A stretch of DNA of 64,000 bases from CAVSWT01 sp963782985 (GTDB lineage Bacteria; Bacteroidota; Ignavibacteria; Ignavibacteriales; Ignavibacteriaceae). The notes below the pieces were generated by a model, which saw only the letters and a list, made by a program, of their open reading frames with translations, was not told the DNA's origin and searched no databases. The stretch spans positions 1 to 64,000 of the forward strand of contig CAWALU010000012.1 of the NCBI GenBank assembly GCA_963782985.1, given 5' to 3'. Each line of letters starts with the position of its first letter. The first letter of the stretch is position 1. Positions 42,210-51,440 of this stretch are shown here, piece by piece. The position numbers and the translations under genes are program-made.

Positions 42210-43061
42210 ATGAAAACATTACGAATAACCAGAAACATTATATTTACTTTATTGGTCTTCAATTTTTTCTGCATAACCCAAGCGCAAGATTATACTCTTT
42301 CAATTGAAAATGGGACACAATTAACATCAAATAAATTTCAATTCGAAATCAAAATAAAAAGCAACGCTGATGATTTTGTATTGGAGGCTTACCAAACGGC
42401 ATTAAATTTTAACGAGAAAATAATTAGCGAGGGCGAAATAAATTTTGAATATGTGCCCGAATCTTCTGAATTAAAAAATGTTCCAACATTCGGTATCGGA
42501 ATATTTGCATCGGATGGACAAAAAGAATTAACCTTTGCATCAAATCCGGCGGGAAACGACACGATAAATGGAGTCTCTAAACGCATCGGCAAATTTGTTA
42601 TTACAAATTCAAAACCTTTTGCGGAGTTTAAACCAGAAATAAAATGGAACTTTGCCGGAATCATAAACACTATCTTTATAAAGCAAGTTGCCGTTGATAT
42701 AACTCAATCTGCAACAAGCATTGATTTAAATTTTGATAATAATCTTACCGCCGTAAATGAAGAAGATAATTCATTACCTAAAAACTTCGAGCTCTATCAA
42801 AACTATCCAAATCCTTTTAATCCAGCTACAAAAATCAGCTACTCATTAGCTACGGAAAGCGAAATTAATATTAAAATTTTTAATTTAATTGGCGAAAGAG
42901 TTTTTGAAATAAACAATGAGGCGCAATCTGCAGGAGTACATAAGTTTGAATGGAATGCAAACAATTTAGCTTCCGGAATATATATACTTGCAATGAACGC
43001 GGATCCGATAAACGGAACAGAAAAATTTACTTCAATAAAAAAAATGACTTTGATGAAATAG
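42210..43061 (+). CDS. short T9SS-exported cohesin-like protein
   Basis: The start is the ATG at 42210 (283 residues), which opens signal peptide MKTLRITRNIIFTLLVFNFF eight bases after GAGG. The region of about 30-170 is paralogous to the previous gene (FEIKIKSNADDFVLEAYQTAL, SELKNVPTFGIG, ELTFASNPAGNDTI, IGKFVI). The pattern of extended strands and a conserved Gly/Asn turn is cohesin-like. The C-terminus is a T9SS sorting domain (YQNYPNPFNPATKISYSLA, KKMTLMK). It is a minimal form of the preceding protein, without the central sandwich and Ig-like parts. The two genes lie in the same orientation, separated by 251 bases. Confidence 0.83.
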   Translation: MKTLRITRNIIFTLLVFNFFCITQAQDYTLSIENGTQLTSNKFQFEIKIKSNADDFVLEAYQTALNFNEKIISEGEINFEYVPESSELKNVPTFGIGIFASDGQKELTFASNPAGNDTINGVSKRIGKFVITNSKPFAEFKPEIKWNFAGIINTIFIKQVAVDITQSATSIDLNFDNNLTAVNEEDNSLPKNFELYQNYPNPFNPATKISYSLATESEINIKIFNLIGERVFEINNEAQSAGVHKFEWNANNLASGIYILAMNADPINGTEKFTSIKKMTLMK

Positions 43062-43126
43062 TCGCCTTGAGACGGTTAGAGATGATGTCTACATGGGGAG
43101 AAAGATGTCATCTCTTAACTTTAAAA

Positions 43127-43777
43127 TCACCTCTTGATTATCACTTTTAAATTTTCGAAACAAAATCTTATAAAATAAACTGACCAGGTTACTACGCCAA
43201 ATATTTTAAAGCTTGCCTCTAGTTCGTCTTCTTTTCCTAAGTTAACAATATTCCCATCGCTTAATAAATCTAATAGTACTGCAGCTCCCAATAATAAAAA
43301 GGCTAATAGAAATATTTTATATTCTGATTTAAAAATGATTACTTTAAATTGATAGAAAATATAAAACACAAATAAAGCATAACCTAAATACACTATGAAA
43401 TTCGGAATATGAAAAATAATTCTAAGCGCGAGATGAATTTGAAAGTAATCATCAACAAATAATAAAAGAGTGAGTATTCCCGCGAATAGAATATAGTTGG
43501 ATACTTTGTTCGAGGGAGAATAAAATCGTAAAATTAAATAAGTAAAAAAACAAACGCTCATGCTGGCGGACCATAAAATTACTCTCAGCTTCTGTAGTAA
43601 ACCAGCGTAAAGAGGAACGCCGTATTGAGACTCAGGATTGTTGCTAATGTATTCGAATGGAATACGAAAAGTTCTTCCTAAAAAAATGATCGAAATTAAT
43701 AAAAGCCCAACGGCTAAATACGAAAGCAATAAAATATTTGTGGAGGAAATGGAAGGCGGATTAAATTTATTTTTCAT
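43127..43777 (-). CDS. unknown integral membrane protein, 216 aa
   Basis: This protein of 216 residues has six to seven hydrophobic helices (about 15-35, 65-85, 95-112, 115-145, 150-170, 190-208). No catalytic motif or family that I recognise is present. The polar start (MKNKFNPPS) suggests a cytoplasmic N-terminus. It is the last gene of the polysaccharide cluster on the minus strand and is 75 bases from the methyltransferase gene. A role in the cluster is possible but unsupported. Its stop lies 66 bases from the end of the convergent T9SS gene. Confidence 0.5.
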   Translation of the reverse strand: MKNKFNPPSISSTNILLLSYLAVGLLLISIIFLGRTFRIPFEYISNNPESQYGVPLYAGLLQKLRVILWSASMSVCFFTYLILRFYSPSNKVSNYILFAGILTLLLFVDDYFQIHLALRIIFHIPNFIVYLGYALFVFYIFYQFKVIIFKSEYKIFLLAFLLLGAAVLLDLLSDGNIVNLGKEDELEASFKIFGVVTWSVYFIRFCFENLKVIIKR

Positions 43778-43852
43778 TTTACAAAAAAATTGATTTGCAG
43801 AAAAACATCAATTAAAAAAAATATTATTGAAATGTTGAAATTTCAGAAGTGA

Positions 43853-44707
43853 CTATTTTTGTTTTTGAAAAATTGCCCAAAACAAATCGTCGCCGGGATA
43901 AGGAATAGAAAAATTATCAGGAATTAAATTGACAATTTTGTTCAAATATTTTCCACCTTTAAACTCTGAAAATTTATATGAAGCCAAAGATTTTGCGTGC
44001 GAGCTTGAAATCCATTTAATAGTTTTATGTTTTTTTAGAAGTTTAAAGTTATGGCTTTCCACTAATTTTGTTAATCCCTGAACCGAGAACCACCTAACAA
44101 CGCTTGGCGGGCTATACTGATGCCAATTTTCCCCAAATAACTTGGCGATAAAACTATCCTTATTCCAGGTTTCAACTAAAAGAAGACCGCCGTCGTTTAA
44201 TAATTTATGAGCATTATTAAGAGCTTTGTTTATATCGTTGAAATGAGAAATAACCTGAATCATATTTACTAAGTCAAACTTTACATCAATCTCAATATTT
44301 TCAAAATTACCTGTAATAATATCTAGACCATACTTGGTTCTGCCAAAGTTTGCCATTGTATTATTAATCTCAATTCCTTTCCCTTTCCAGCCGGATTGAA
44401 TGAAACCATTCATGGTAAATCCTGCTGCTGAGCCAACACATAAAAATTTACCTGGCGTAGTAAAATGTTTTAATAATTCAGAATAGTATATCCCTCTTTT
44501 AGTGAGCAATTTTTCTTCAGCCAAATAATCATCATACCCATCTTTCCCGCCAAAAAAATAATTATCGCTATAAATATCTTTTATTTGAGAACTGTCCATT
44601 TCAGTTTCGAGGCGCATATAGGAACATTTACTGCAACTCAGTATCTGATAACCTTGCTTCATCTGTATTAGTTTTGCATCGCTCAAGCATATATCACAAT
44701 TTTTCAT
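43853..44707 (-). CDS. SAM-dependent methyltransferase with zinc-binding N-terminus
   Basis: This class I methyltransferase has 284 residues. Four Cys at the N-terminus (CDIC and CSKC, residues 4-7 and 25-28) hold zinc, as in C-methyltransferases of deoxysugar and glycan biosynthesis. The SAM motif is FLCVGSAAGFTMNGF. An acidic residue of strand 2 lies in GKGIEINN, and motif IV is FDLVNMIQVISHF. The gene overlaps the GT2 gene by 14 bases, so it is translated with it. It may modify a sugar or lipid-linked intermediate. The exact acceptor is unknown. Confidence 0.85.
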   Translation of the reverse strand: MKNCDICLSDAKLIQMKQGYQILSCSKCSYMRLETEMDSSQIKDIYSDNYFFGGKDGYDDYLAEEKLLTKRGIYYSELLKHFTTPGKFLCVGSAAGFTMNGFIQSGWKGKGIEINNTMANFGRTKYGLDIITGNFENIEIDVKFDLVNMIQVISHFNDINKALNNAHKLLNDGGLLLVETWNKDSFIAKLFGENWHQYSPPSVVRWFSVQGLTKLVESHNFKLLKKHKTIKWISSSHAKSLASYKFSEFKGGKYLNKIVNLIPDNFSIPYPGDDLFWAIFQKQK

Positions 44708-45770
44708 TTTCTTTTTCTTTTTCTTTTTTTTCTAAATCATTTTTATAGATGTTTGTGTTGAGATGAAAAAGTTCTTCAAAATACCTTTTGCTTTGTAAAG
44801 AAAGAAAACCTAAACTTAAAAATTGAAGAGCAATTATTAATGTTAGCCCGCCGATAAAAAAAGTTTGAGGTCTTCTTTGAAAAATAATAGCCACCGCTGC
44901 AGAAAATTTATCATCCAAATAAGGGCTTAATGTTTGTATATCAGGATATACTCTAAATGTATTAATGACTATCCAAATAATTACATAAGCGGCTACAACA
45001 GAAAGCAACAGACCCACAATGATAAAAAAGATATACGGTCTGAAAATAAAGCCGGACATAAATCCCGACATAATTCCACGAATCATTTTCAAGCTTGATT
45101 TTCTTTGTACCCCTTTTTGCTTATGGAAACTCCAATTTAAATGAGCGGGTATTTCAACGATTCTTACCCTAAGCAACAGTGATTTATAAATAATTTCCGG
45201 GTTAATTTCCGTATCACGCGCTTTAAGATTTAAATATTTTAAGTATTTAGCATTATACGCGCGAACCATGCCTGTAAAGGTAAAAATCTTTTCGCGCACT
45301 ACAATAGATAAAAACTTGTTTACAATTTTACTTAAATGTTTTCTGAAAAAAGGCACATTAGATACTTTTCCCCCTTTCATATAAGGGGAAGCGATGACTA
45401 CCTCTGCTTCCGTTTCATGAATAGTGTCCAGCAATCTTTTAATATGATCTGTGGAATAACTAAGGTCAATATCTAAGGGAATAATATAATCGCCTTTACT
45501 GTGTTTAAAGGCCGTGCGCAGGGCATGACCCAAAAATAAATTTACTTTGTGGCTATAGACATAAACATTTTTTCTTGTGAGGGCAAAATTTTCGGCAACT
45601 TCTTTGGTATTATCGTTACTTCCATCATTTACAAAAATTAATTCCCAATCATATTCTTCCTGAATAGTTTCCATATAGTCGCATATAATACCAAGGTTTT
45701 TATCAATAATTGATGCTTCGTTATAGCCGGGGACTACAAGCGAGACCATTGGCTTATGATTAATATCCAT
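44694..45770 (-). CDS. GT2 polyprenol-phosphate glycosyltransferase
   Basis: This family 2 enzyme of 358 residues starts VSLVVPGYNEASIIDKNL, has the nucleotide-sugar site DWELIFVNDGSNDNT and the metal-binding DIDLSYS, as in dolichol/undecaprenol-phosphate mannose synthases. Two membrane helices follow at about 240-275 and 305-330, with a hydrophilic tail rich in Lys/Glu. It would place a sugar on undecaprenyl phosphate. It overlaps the methyltransferase gene and follows a 151-base gap, so it may lead a two-gene unit. Confidence 0.88.
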   Translation of the reverse strand: MDINHKPMVSLVVPGYNEASIIDKNLGIICDYMETIQEEYDWELIFVNDGSNDNTKEVAENFALTRKNVYVYSHKVNLFLGHALRTAFKHSKGDYIIPLDIDLSYSTDHIKRLLDTIHETEAEVVIASPYMKGGKVSNVPFFRKHLSKIVNKFLSIVVREKIFTFTGMVRAYNAKYLKYLNLKARDTEINPEIIYKSLLLRVRIVEIPAHLNWSFHKQKGVQRKSSLKMIRGIMSGFMSGFIFRPYIFFIIVGLLLSVVAAYVIIWIVINTFRVYPDIQTLSPYLDDKFSAAVAIIFQRRPQTFFIGGLTLIIALQFLSLGFLSLQSKRYFEELFHLNTNIYKNDLEKKEKEKENEKL

Positions 45771-45921
45771 TCATTTTACCTTTGTTAGTAAGTTAGAAAT
45801 AATTTCATATCTATTTCTTTTAAACGAAAATTAATATAAATAAAAATTATAACATACTAAATTACTGAGGATTACAGAGTAGAGAAACGATTTTTTATTT
45901 TTGAAAAGAAGCAGCGATTAA

Positions 45922-46818
45922 CTAAGAATATTTTGTGACTATATTTTTTAACTGTGGGTCCTTTAACGTTTGAAGTTCACTTTGTCGACATTTGTCGAAA
46001 TAATAAGTTGACTGGCTCATGTTTCCTTCCCAAAGTTCTAATTCATTTAAATCTGCGCTGCCGGGGTGAAGCAATATTTCTATTTCCATTTGTAAGGAAG
46101 ATTTTTTTTTCATAAGCAATTCCAAAGGTTTTTTTATTGATGGGATGCTCATATTACCTGTATAAAGTACGCCGATTAAATAATCATTATAGGATATCAT
46201 TTTACTCTTTAAATATTTCTTTCCTCTTTTAGATAGGAAGTTTAGTAAAAAATGCTTTATAAGATTTGGTGAAAATATATTTTTCAAACTATAAATAAAA
46301 TTTTCTGTAATATAAAATTTTTCACTTGCCATACGCACTGATATTTGATTTTGATTAGAAAATTTGTCGCTCAAAATTTTTAATATGAATGGCATTAAAT
46401 GGAAATGCTGATGACTGTCAATTTGAAAAACTCTATCCTCAATTCCAGAGTCATAAATTTTTTTTATCTGAGCCTGCATTTCTAATCCAATTTGTTTTTC
46501 TATGCTCTTCTTTTTTTCAACTCCGCTGAAATAATAACCTAATGACAATCTTAAAAAAGATTTATTAAAATATCCTAATTTATTAATTAAGTATGGGATA
46601 TTCTGGGGATTAGAAATAGGTTTCCCTTCTACAAAATTTAAGTGAATGGAAATTTTGAGATTAGGATTCTTTTTGATTAGCTCCACCGCGTAGTTAAAAC
46701 CAACTCCATTTGCTATAACGCTTGTAGAATGCAATAAGCCCAAAGTATGAGCTTCCATAATTCTATCTGTTATACCTTTTGTAAGTCCAAAATCATCTGC
46801 ATGAATTCTTATAATCAT
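45922..46818 (-). CDS. YdjC/ChbG-type carbohydrate deacetylase
   Basis: This deacetylase of 298 residues has the metal-binding N-terminus IRIHADDFGLTKGI and a later DSHQHFH. These are the family's zinc ligands (DD and HxH). The family removes acetyl groups from chito-oligosaccharides or lipid-linked sugars. It starts within the last 26 bases of the GT2 gene upstream, so the two are translationally linked. The likely substrate is an N-acetylated sugar on the lipid carrier made by that enzyme, by inference from context. Confidence 0.87.
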   Translation of the reverse strand: MIIRIHADDFGLTKGITDRIMEAHTLGLLHSTSVIANGVGFNYAVELIKKNPNLKISIHLNFVEGKPISNPQNIPYLINKLGYFNKSFLRLSLGYYFSGVEKKKSIEKQIGLEMQAQIKKIYDSGIEDRVFQIDSHQHFHLMPFILKILSDKFSNQNQISVRMASEKFYITENFIYSLKNIFSPNLIKHFLLNFLSKRGKKYLKSKMISYNDYLIGVLYTGNMSIPSIKKPLELLMKKKSSLQMEIEILLHPGSADLNELELWEGNMSQSTYYFDKCRQSELQTLKDPQLKNIVTKYS

Positions 46819-47773
46819 TGCTTTGATTTATGTGTGGATTGTTAAGAGTTGATGTAACAATATAATTTTTTCTTTTTTTAGATTCTAAAAACATTTTGCC
46901 AACATACTCGCCCAACAATCCGATAGATAATAATTGAACGCCGCCGAGAAACAAAACTGAAACTAAAATTGAAGTCCATCCTTGAACAACTTTTTCAAGA
47001 ATAAACTTATCATATAAAGCGGAAAGGATATATATAAAAGCAAATAATGAAATTGAAGCTCCCAAAACCGAAGCAATCCTAAGAGGTTTGATACTAAATG
47101 ACATTATGCCATCAATGGCAAACTTAAGCATTCTAATAAATGAATAAGTAGTGCTTCCGCTGAATCTTTTTTCCGCAACATACTTTATGCTTGTAGATGA
47201 AAATCCAAGCCAGCTGACTAATCCGCGAAGAAAAAGCTGGCTCTCATTAATATTTTTTAATTCATTAACCACTTTGCGGTCGAGTAGTCTAAAATCAGAA
47301 GAACCTTCGCTCAATTCCAATCCGGAAATAAAATTTAAAAATTTATAATATAATTTAGAGTTTAGTTTTTTTGCAAATGAAACGCCGTTTGTATCTTCTC
47401 TAAAAGTTGAAACTATTTCAAAACCCTCGCGCCATTTTTCTATCATAGCAGAAATTAATTGAGGCGGATGCTGCAAATCGGCGTCCATTGAAATAACGGC
47501 ATCGCCTGATGATATATCTATTCCAGCTTTTAAAGCATTTTGATGCCCAAAATTTCGAGAAAGTCTAATCCCTTTCAGATTATTATTGTTGCAGTGAAGC
47601 TTACTTATTTTCTCCCATGTATCGTCTTTACTCCCATCATCAATAAAAATTAACTCGTAGTTAATATTTTCGATTTTATTTATTACACCAATAATCTGTT
47701 TATACAGCTCTTCAATATTTCCTGATTCATTATAAGTTGGGATGACTAAAGATAGTAGTTTAGTATTCATCAC
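46793..47773 (-). CDS. ArnC-like GT2 undecaprenyl-phosphate glycosyltransferase
   Basis: The protein of 326 residues begins LLSLVIPTYNESGNIEELYKQ. It has the nucleotide-binding ELIFIDDGSKDDT, the metal-binding MDADLQHPP, then RDxRLLDRK-like FRLLDRKVV and LRGLVSWLGF. Two membrane helices form the C-terminal end (LRIASVLGASISLFAFIYIL and VSVLFLGGVQLLSIGLLGEY). This is the ArnC/GtrB class that loads a sugar on undecaprenyl phosphate. It is followed at once by a YdjC deacetylase, recalling ArnC/ArnD, where the deformylase follows. The sugar is not predictable. Confidence 0.9.
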   Translation of the reverse strand: MMNTKLLSLVIPTYNESGNIEELYKQIIGVINKIENINYELIFIDDGSKDDTWEKISKLHCNNNNLKGIRLSRNFGHQNALKAGIDISSGDAVISMDADLQHPPQLISAMIEKWREGFEIVSTFREDTNGVSFAKKLNSKLYYKFLNFISGLELSEGSSDFRLLDRKVVNELKNINESQLFLRGLVSWLGFSSTSIKYVAEKRFSGSTTYSFIRMLKFAIDGIMSFSIKPLRIASVLGASISLFAFIYILSALYDKFILEKVVQGWTSILVSVLFLGGVQLLSIGLLGEYVGKMFLESKKRKNYIVTSTLNNPHINQSNDYKNSCR

Positions 47774-47802
47774 AAAACCTTGATATTTAAAAAATCTAAA
47801 AA

Positions 47803-49083
47803 TTAAATTGACAAACGCATTTTATGTTTATTAAAAAAATCTGATTTAATTATTAGAAAAATGCTAAGTAAAAACCAAATTAGTAAATGAGTAATAAAAT
47901 AAACATCAATATGATAACTATCTAATTGAGGTAATCCGTAAATAAGAGCAATGATGAACGCCGAAGTATAAATTTTCCCGGGTAATTGCTTGAAATTTTT
48001 ATATAATAAAAATATTAGGGGAATTAATAAAATTATGTAGAACTGTTGAGTGGCAGGATAAATTATTAAACCCGTTACTATAATATAAGCTAATCCCCAA
48101 TTTTCTAATTCATTTTTATTTAGATAAATCAAAAGAAGCGATATTAAAAAAATTGCTCCACCCGTCACAAGATATATTGGGTTGAATAATGGCGGATGCA
48201 TATTTATATCATAATTAGTAGTTCTAAGAATTGTAGCTAATAACGAGCAGTTTACACTTTCAATATAATTAAGGCTTGGAACATCGGAGTTTGGATTTTT
48301 AGTAAAATAACTTGTGAAAATATTTGATCCGAAAAATAGTTCAGCTGATCCAAATAAAAGTATTAAAAAAACAAACGTTAAAAGAGAACCCTTCCAATTT
48401 CTTTTTATTAATAAGTAGCCTAAGACAATAGCCACTATCGGTTTAATAATTATACCTAATGCAAGCCACAATCCAACGCGGGGGGAATTAGCATCCTTCC
48501 ATACAAGTATTAACATTAAAAGAAGAAGAATTGTATTTTGTTCTACGCCTAAAGTCCATCTTGTTCCTTTATTCAAAAAGAAAAAAATTAAAACTAAAGA
48601 ATAAGCAATAATATTTTTTTGAGGTAAGTAGATTTTCCACAAAAAATACAAACAAAACAAAATGACTAAAATGTTAAATGATACCCATAAAATATGAGCT
48701 TCTTTATAACTTAGATAACCCAAAGGCATAAGGTAAAACATTGAAGGAGGAGGATATTTAAATCCAACGTCAACAATATTAGAAATAAACACTTTACTTG
48801 GCTTGTAAGGAATTGTTAGTGAATGGAAAACTTTATGGTAGGATGCGGGTTCATAAAAATTCAACCCTTCAGCGGCTACAGAGCCGTCTAAATACCAACA
48901 CAAAAAATCCCACTCGTGCGGTTTTTGAAAATTTCTATATAAATAAGCAGATGACCATAATACTGAAAATATAGCAATAAGGGCAAAATATATGTTAAGG
49001 TAGTACTTCCATTTATCTTTAAATTTATAAGTAGAAAAGATAACAATAGAAAAAATTATAACGCTAAGTAGTAAAGGGAGCAT
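47803..49083 (-). CDS. GT87-family (DUF2029) membrane glycosyltransferase
   Basis: This integral membrane protein of 426 residues has about eleven helices. The first periplasmic loop carries EWDFLCWYLDGSVAAEGLNFYEP, the acidic motif of GT-C enzymes that use polyprenyl-phosphate sugars. The later TRWTLGVEQNTILLLLMLI is typical of GT87 (DUF2029). It would use the sugar supplied by the GT2 enzymes next to it. It lies 29 bases upstream of the ArnC-like gene on the same strand. Confidence 0.83.
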   Translation of the reverse strand: MLPLLLSVIIFSIVIFSTYKFKDKWKYYLNIYFALIAIFSVLWSSAYLYRNFQKPHEWDFLCWYLDGSVAAEGLNFYEPASYHKVFHSLTIPYKPSKVFISNIVDVGFKYPPPSMFYLMPLGYLSYKEAHILWVSFNILVILFCLYFLWKIYLPQKNIIAYSLVLIFFFLNKGTRWTLGVEQNTILLLLMLILVWKDANSPRVGLWLALGIIIKPIVAIVLGYLLIKRNWKGSLLTFVFLILLFGSAELFFGSNIFTSYFTKNPNSDVPSLNYIESVNCSLLATILRTTNYDINMHPPLFNPIYLVTGGAIFLISLLLIYLNKNELENWGLAYIIVTGLIIYPATQQFYIILLIPLIFLLYKNFKQLPGKIYTSAFIIALIYGLPQLDSYHIDVYFITHLLIWFLLSIFLIIKSDFFNKHKMRLSI

Positions 49084-49157
49084 ATTTATTTATAATCTTT
49101 AGTTAAAATTCTATTCACGTAATCATAAAAATAAAATTTATCAGGGATTATTTTTAT

Positions 49158-50093
49158 CTAATTTAATAAACTTGCATGTGTACTCATATTAACTAATGAA
49201 AAATTTTCAGATAGTTTGTTTATTACTTCTCGAAAAACTTTTAATTTACTTTCCGTGCTTAAATCCATTCCAGGGAAAAATGCTAATCTCGGCGCTTGAT
49301 CACCCCCCACTAAATCTAATGGGTGAAGTAAAAAACTCGGTTGTGTGTTCGTTATTTTGCACGATGCAATTGCTGTATTCAAATAAGCATGCATAAGCAT
49401 ATTAGAAAATCTACTTAGATATAAAAGATAGCTTAAATGAAAAGGAGTTTTTATGAAAGGTATGGTGCTGACAGGTATTTCTAATAATTCTTTACCATTA
49501 TCAAGATTCCATTTATATGGTTTGGTTGATCGCAACCCATCTTTAAATGAACCGAATAAATTTTTTCTTAATTTTTTTTCTTCTTTAGAAAGATTGGAAG
49601 TCCAAAAATAATATGTTCTAGCAAGCGGTCCAATAAAAGTAGGTAATGTTGAAGCGTCGTACAAATAATTATTTTCCTGCAGAACCTGTAGAACTATTTT
49701 GCTCCAGCTAAAACCCGGTCCTCTAAAACCAATAGTTTTTTGCCCGGTAACATTTTTAATTAATTCTTCAGCTTTAAGAATTTCAAAATCAACCTTTTCT
49801 CTCTCAAATTGATATAACCAAGATTCGTGCGAATAGGAATGGTTCCCAACTTCGTGTCCCCTCTCAACAATTTGATTTAAATATTTTTGGTTAGCTGAAA
49901 TCTCGGCATCTTTCCCCACAACAAAAAAAGTTATTTTTAGATTTAACTTATCTAATTCATCCAAAACCAAAGGCACAAACTTATCAAAATAAGATGGGTA
50001 GTTTTCCCAATCGGTGTTGCCGTGAATTTTTAAATATGACCATTCATTATCTAAATCTAGCGATATGCTGCTATAAGGTTTCGGAGTATTCAT
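49158..50093 (-). CDS. NodB-type polysaccharide deacetylase
   Basis: This deacetylase of 311 residues belongs to carbohydrate esterase family 4. The sequence SLDLDNEWSYL holds the catalytic/metal Asp residues, VERGHEVGNHSYSHESW the metal-binding His pair, and GFRGPGFSWS the motif-3 arginine. No signal peptide is present, so it acts in the cytoplasm or on lipid-linked intermediates. The variant differs from the other deacetylase at 55390. It overlaps the oxidoreductase gene by 23 bases. Confidence 0.9.
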   Translation of the reverse strand: MNTPKPYSSISLDLDNEWSYLKIHGNTDWENYPSYFDKFVPLVLDELDKLNLKITFFVVGKDAEISANQKYLNQIVERGHEVGNHSYSHESWLYQFEREKVDFEILKAEELIKNVTGQKTIGFRGPGFSWSKIVLQVLQENNYLYDASTLPTFIGPLARTYYFWTSNLSKEEKKLRKNLFGSFKDGLRSTKPYKWNLDNGKELLEIPVSTIPFIKTPFHLSYLLYLSRFSNMLMHAYLNTAIASCKITNTQPSFLLHPLDLVGGDQAPRLAFFPGMDLSTESKLKVFREVINKLSENFSLVNMSTHASLLN

Positions 50094-51435
50094 AATTTTT
50101 ATTTTTACTCAAACTATCATTTTGTATTAAAATATTCTTCGTTACTTTTTCAGCTAATTGAATTGTTTCATTAACATTTAAAGTACCGTTTACAATGTGT
50201 GAAGAGTTAATAATATGAACGCCTTTTATAGACGTATGAACGGGCGGCAAATTTTTTGAATAATTAATTGTAGATAACGCAAATACATATTTTGCTCTCG
50301 CAATTTTAAAACTTAAAATATCATTCACTCTTATTGAAGGATACATCTCTAATATTCTATCAAGAAATATCTGTTCAATATCAGTATCCGAATATTCAAA
50401 CCATTCATCGTCAGGAGTTAAATATTTTGGAAGATAAATTAGTGAATTCCCATTAAAGTTTTTCTTATCCACTAAAGCAGACATTTCAATTATACCTGTG
50501 AAAGGAACATTTGCATCTGTTATATTGGTAACATAAAAATTTGAAATCGGTTTTTTCAAAACAACAGATGCGCAAATAACGCCCAGGTATTGAACAGAGT
50601 CAATTTTATTTTTTTCTTCATCGGATAATTGGGGACAAAGTTTTTTTGCTATAGGCGAGGCGGCAGTAATTACAACTTCATCAAATATTTCTTCTTCCCC
50701 GTTTTGGAATATTATTTTCACTTTTCCGTTTTTAAGAGATTCAATTAATTTTACGGGATGATCGGTTTTTATTTTAACTGATTCATCAATTAAAACTTGC
50801 TTGAATATTTCCAATATTTTTGCGTAGCCGCCGGAAACATAACCAAACATTTCTTTCTTTAAACCTGAGCGTCTGGCAGCGTACATGCGCTGTATAGTTG
50901 CCCAAATAAATGCAGCAGAAGTTTTTTTATAGCTCTCGCCTAATTTAGCTCTGAGCAATGGAAGCCAAATTTTTTCAAAAGTATTTTTACCTGATAATTT
51001 GCGCAGCCATTTCTCTACGGGAATTTGTTCCAGTCTTTGCCAATCTTTTACTTTAGAGGCATAAAAAATCGTAAACCCCAATCTAAATTTGTCAATTAAA
51101 TTTAAAGGAGGAAATTTTAAAAACTCAAGAGAATTAGACATAGAATAAAGTTTGCCATTAGTATAAAAACCTGTTTTAGTTTCTACCCAGTTAAGCTCAT
51201 TTTCTAAGCCAATTTCTTTTAAGATTTTTATTAGATGAGAATCTGAAAGAAGGATAACGTGATAAAATTTGTCCCAAATTATTTCATCGAGTTTCCAAGC
51301 GCTTGCTAATCCCCCAACATCTTTTCCCGCTTCATAAAGAAAAACTTCATTATCATCGCCCGCTAGTCGGTGCGCCAGCGTCATGCCAAGCATACCGCCG
51401 CCAATTACAGCCCATCGCCGTTTACTATTTTGCAT
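50071..51435 (-). CDS. FAD-dependent amine-oxidase-like oxidoreductase
   Basis: The protein of 454 residues starts with an FAD-binding Rossmann motif (WAVIGGGMLGMTLAHRLAGDD, followed by VFLYEAGKDVGGLASAW). The C-terminal part (VHIINSSHIVNGTLNVNETIQLAEK) carries the second FAD contact. It resembles protoporphyrinogen-oxidase-like and UDP-galactopyranose-mutase-like flavoproteins seen in polysaccharide loci; the exact reaction cannot be assigned. It lies five bases after the nucleotide-sugar dehydrogenase and overlaps the deacetylase gene. Confidence 0.82.
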   Translation of the reverse strand: MQNSKRRWAVIGGGMLGMTLAHRLAGDDNEVFLYEAGKDVGGLASAWKLDEIIWDKFYHVILLSDSHLIKILKEIGLENELNWVETKTGFYTNGKLYSMSNSLEFLKFPPLNLIDKFRLGFTIFYASKVKDWQRLEQIPVEKWLRKLSGKNTFEKIWLPLLRAKLGESYKKTSAAFIWATIQRMYAARRSGLKKEMFGYVSGGYAKILEIFKQVLIDESVKIKTDHPVKLIESLKNGKVKIIFQNGEEEIFDEVVITAASPIAKKLCPQLSDEEKNKIDSVQYLGVICASVVLKKPISNFYVTNITDANVPFTGIIEMSALVDKKNFNGNSLIYLPKYLTPDDEWFEYSDTDIEQIFLDRILEMYPSIRVNDILSFKIARAKYVFALSTINYSKNLPPVHTSIKGVHIINSSHIVNGTLNVNETIQLAEKVTKNILIQNDSLSKNKNYEYSETL

Positions 51436-51440
51436 TAATT

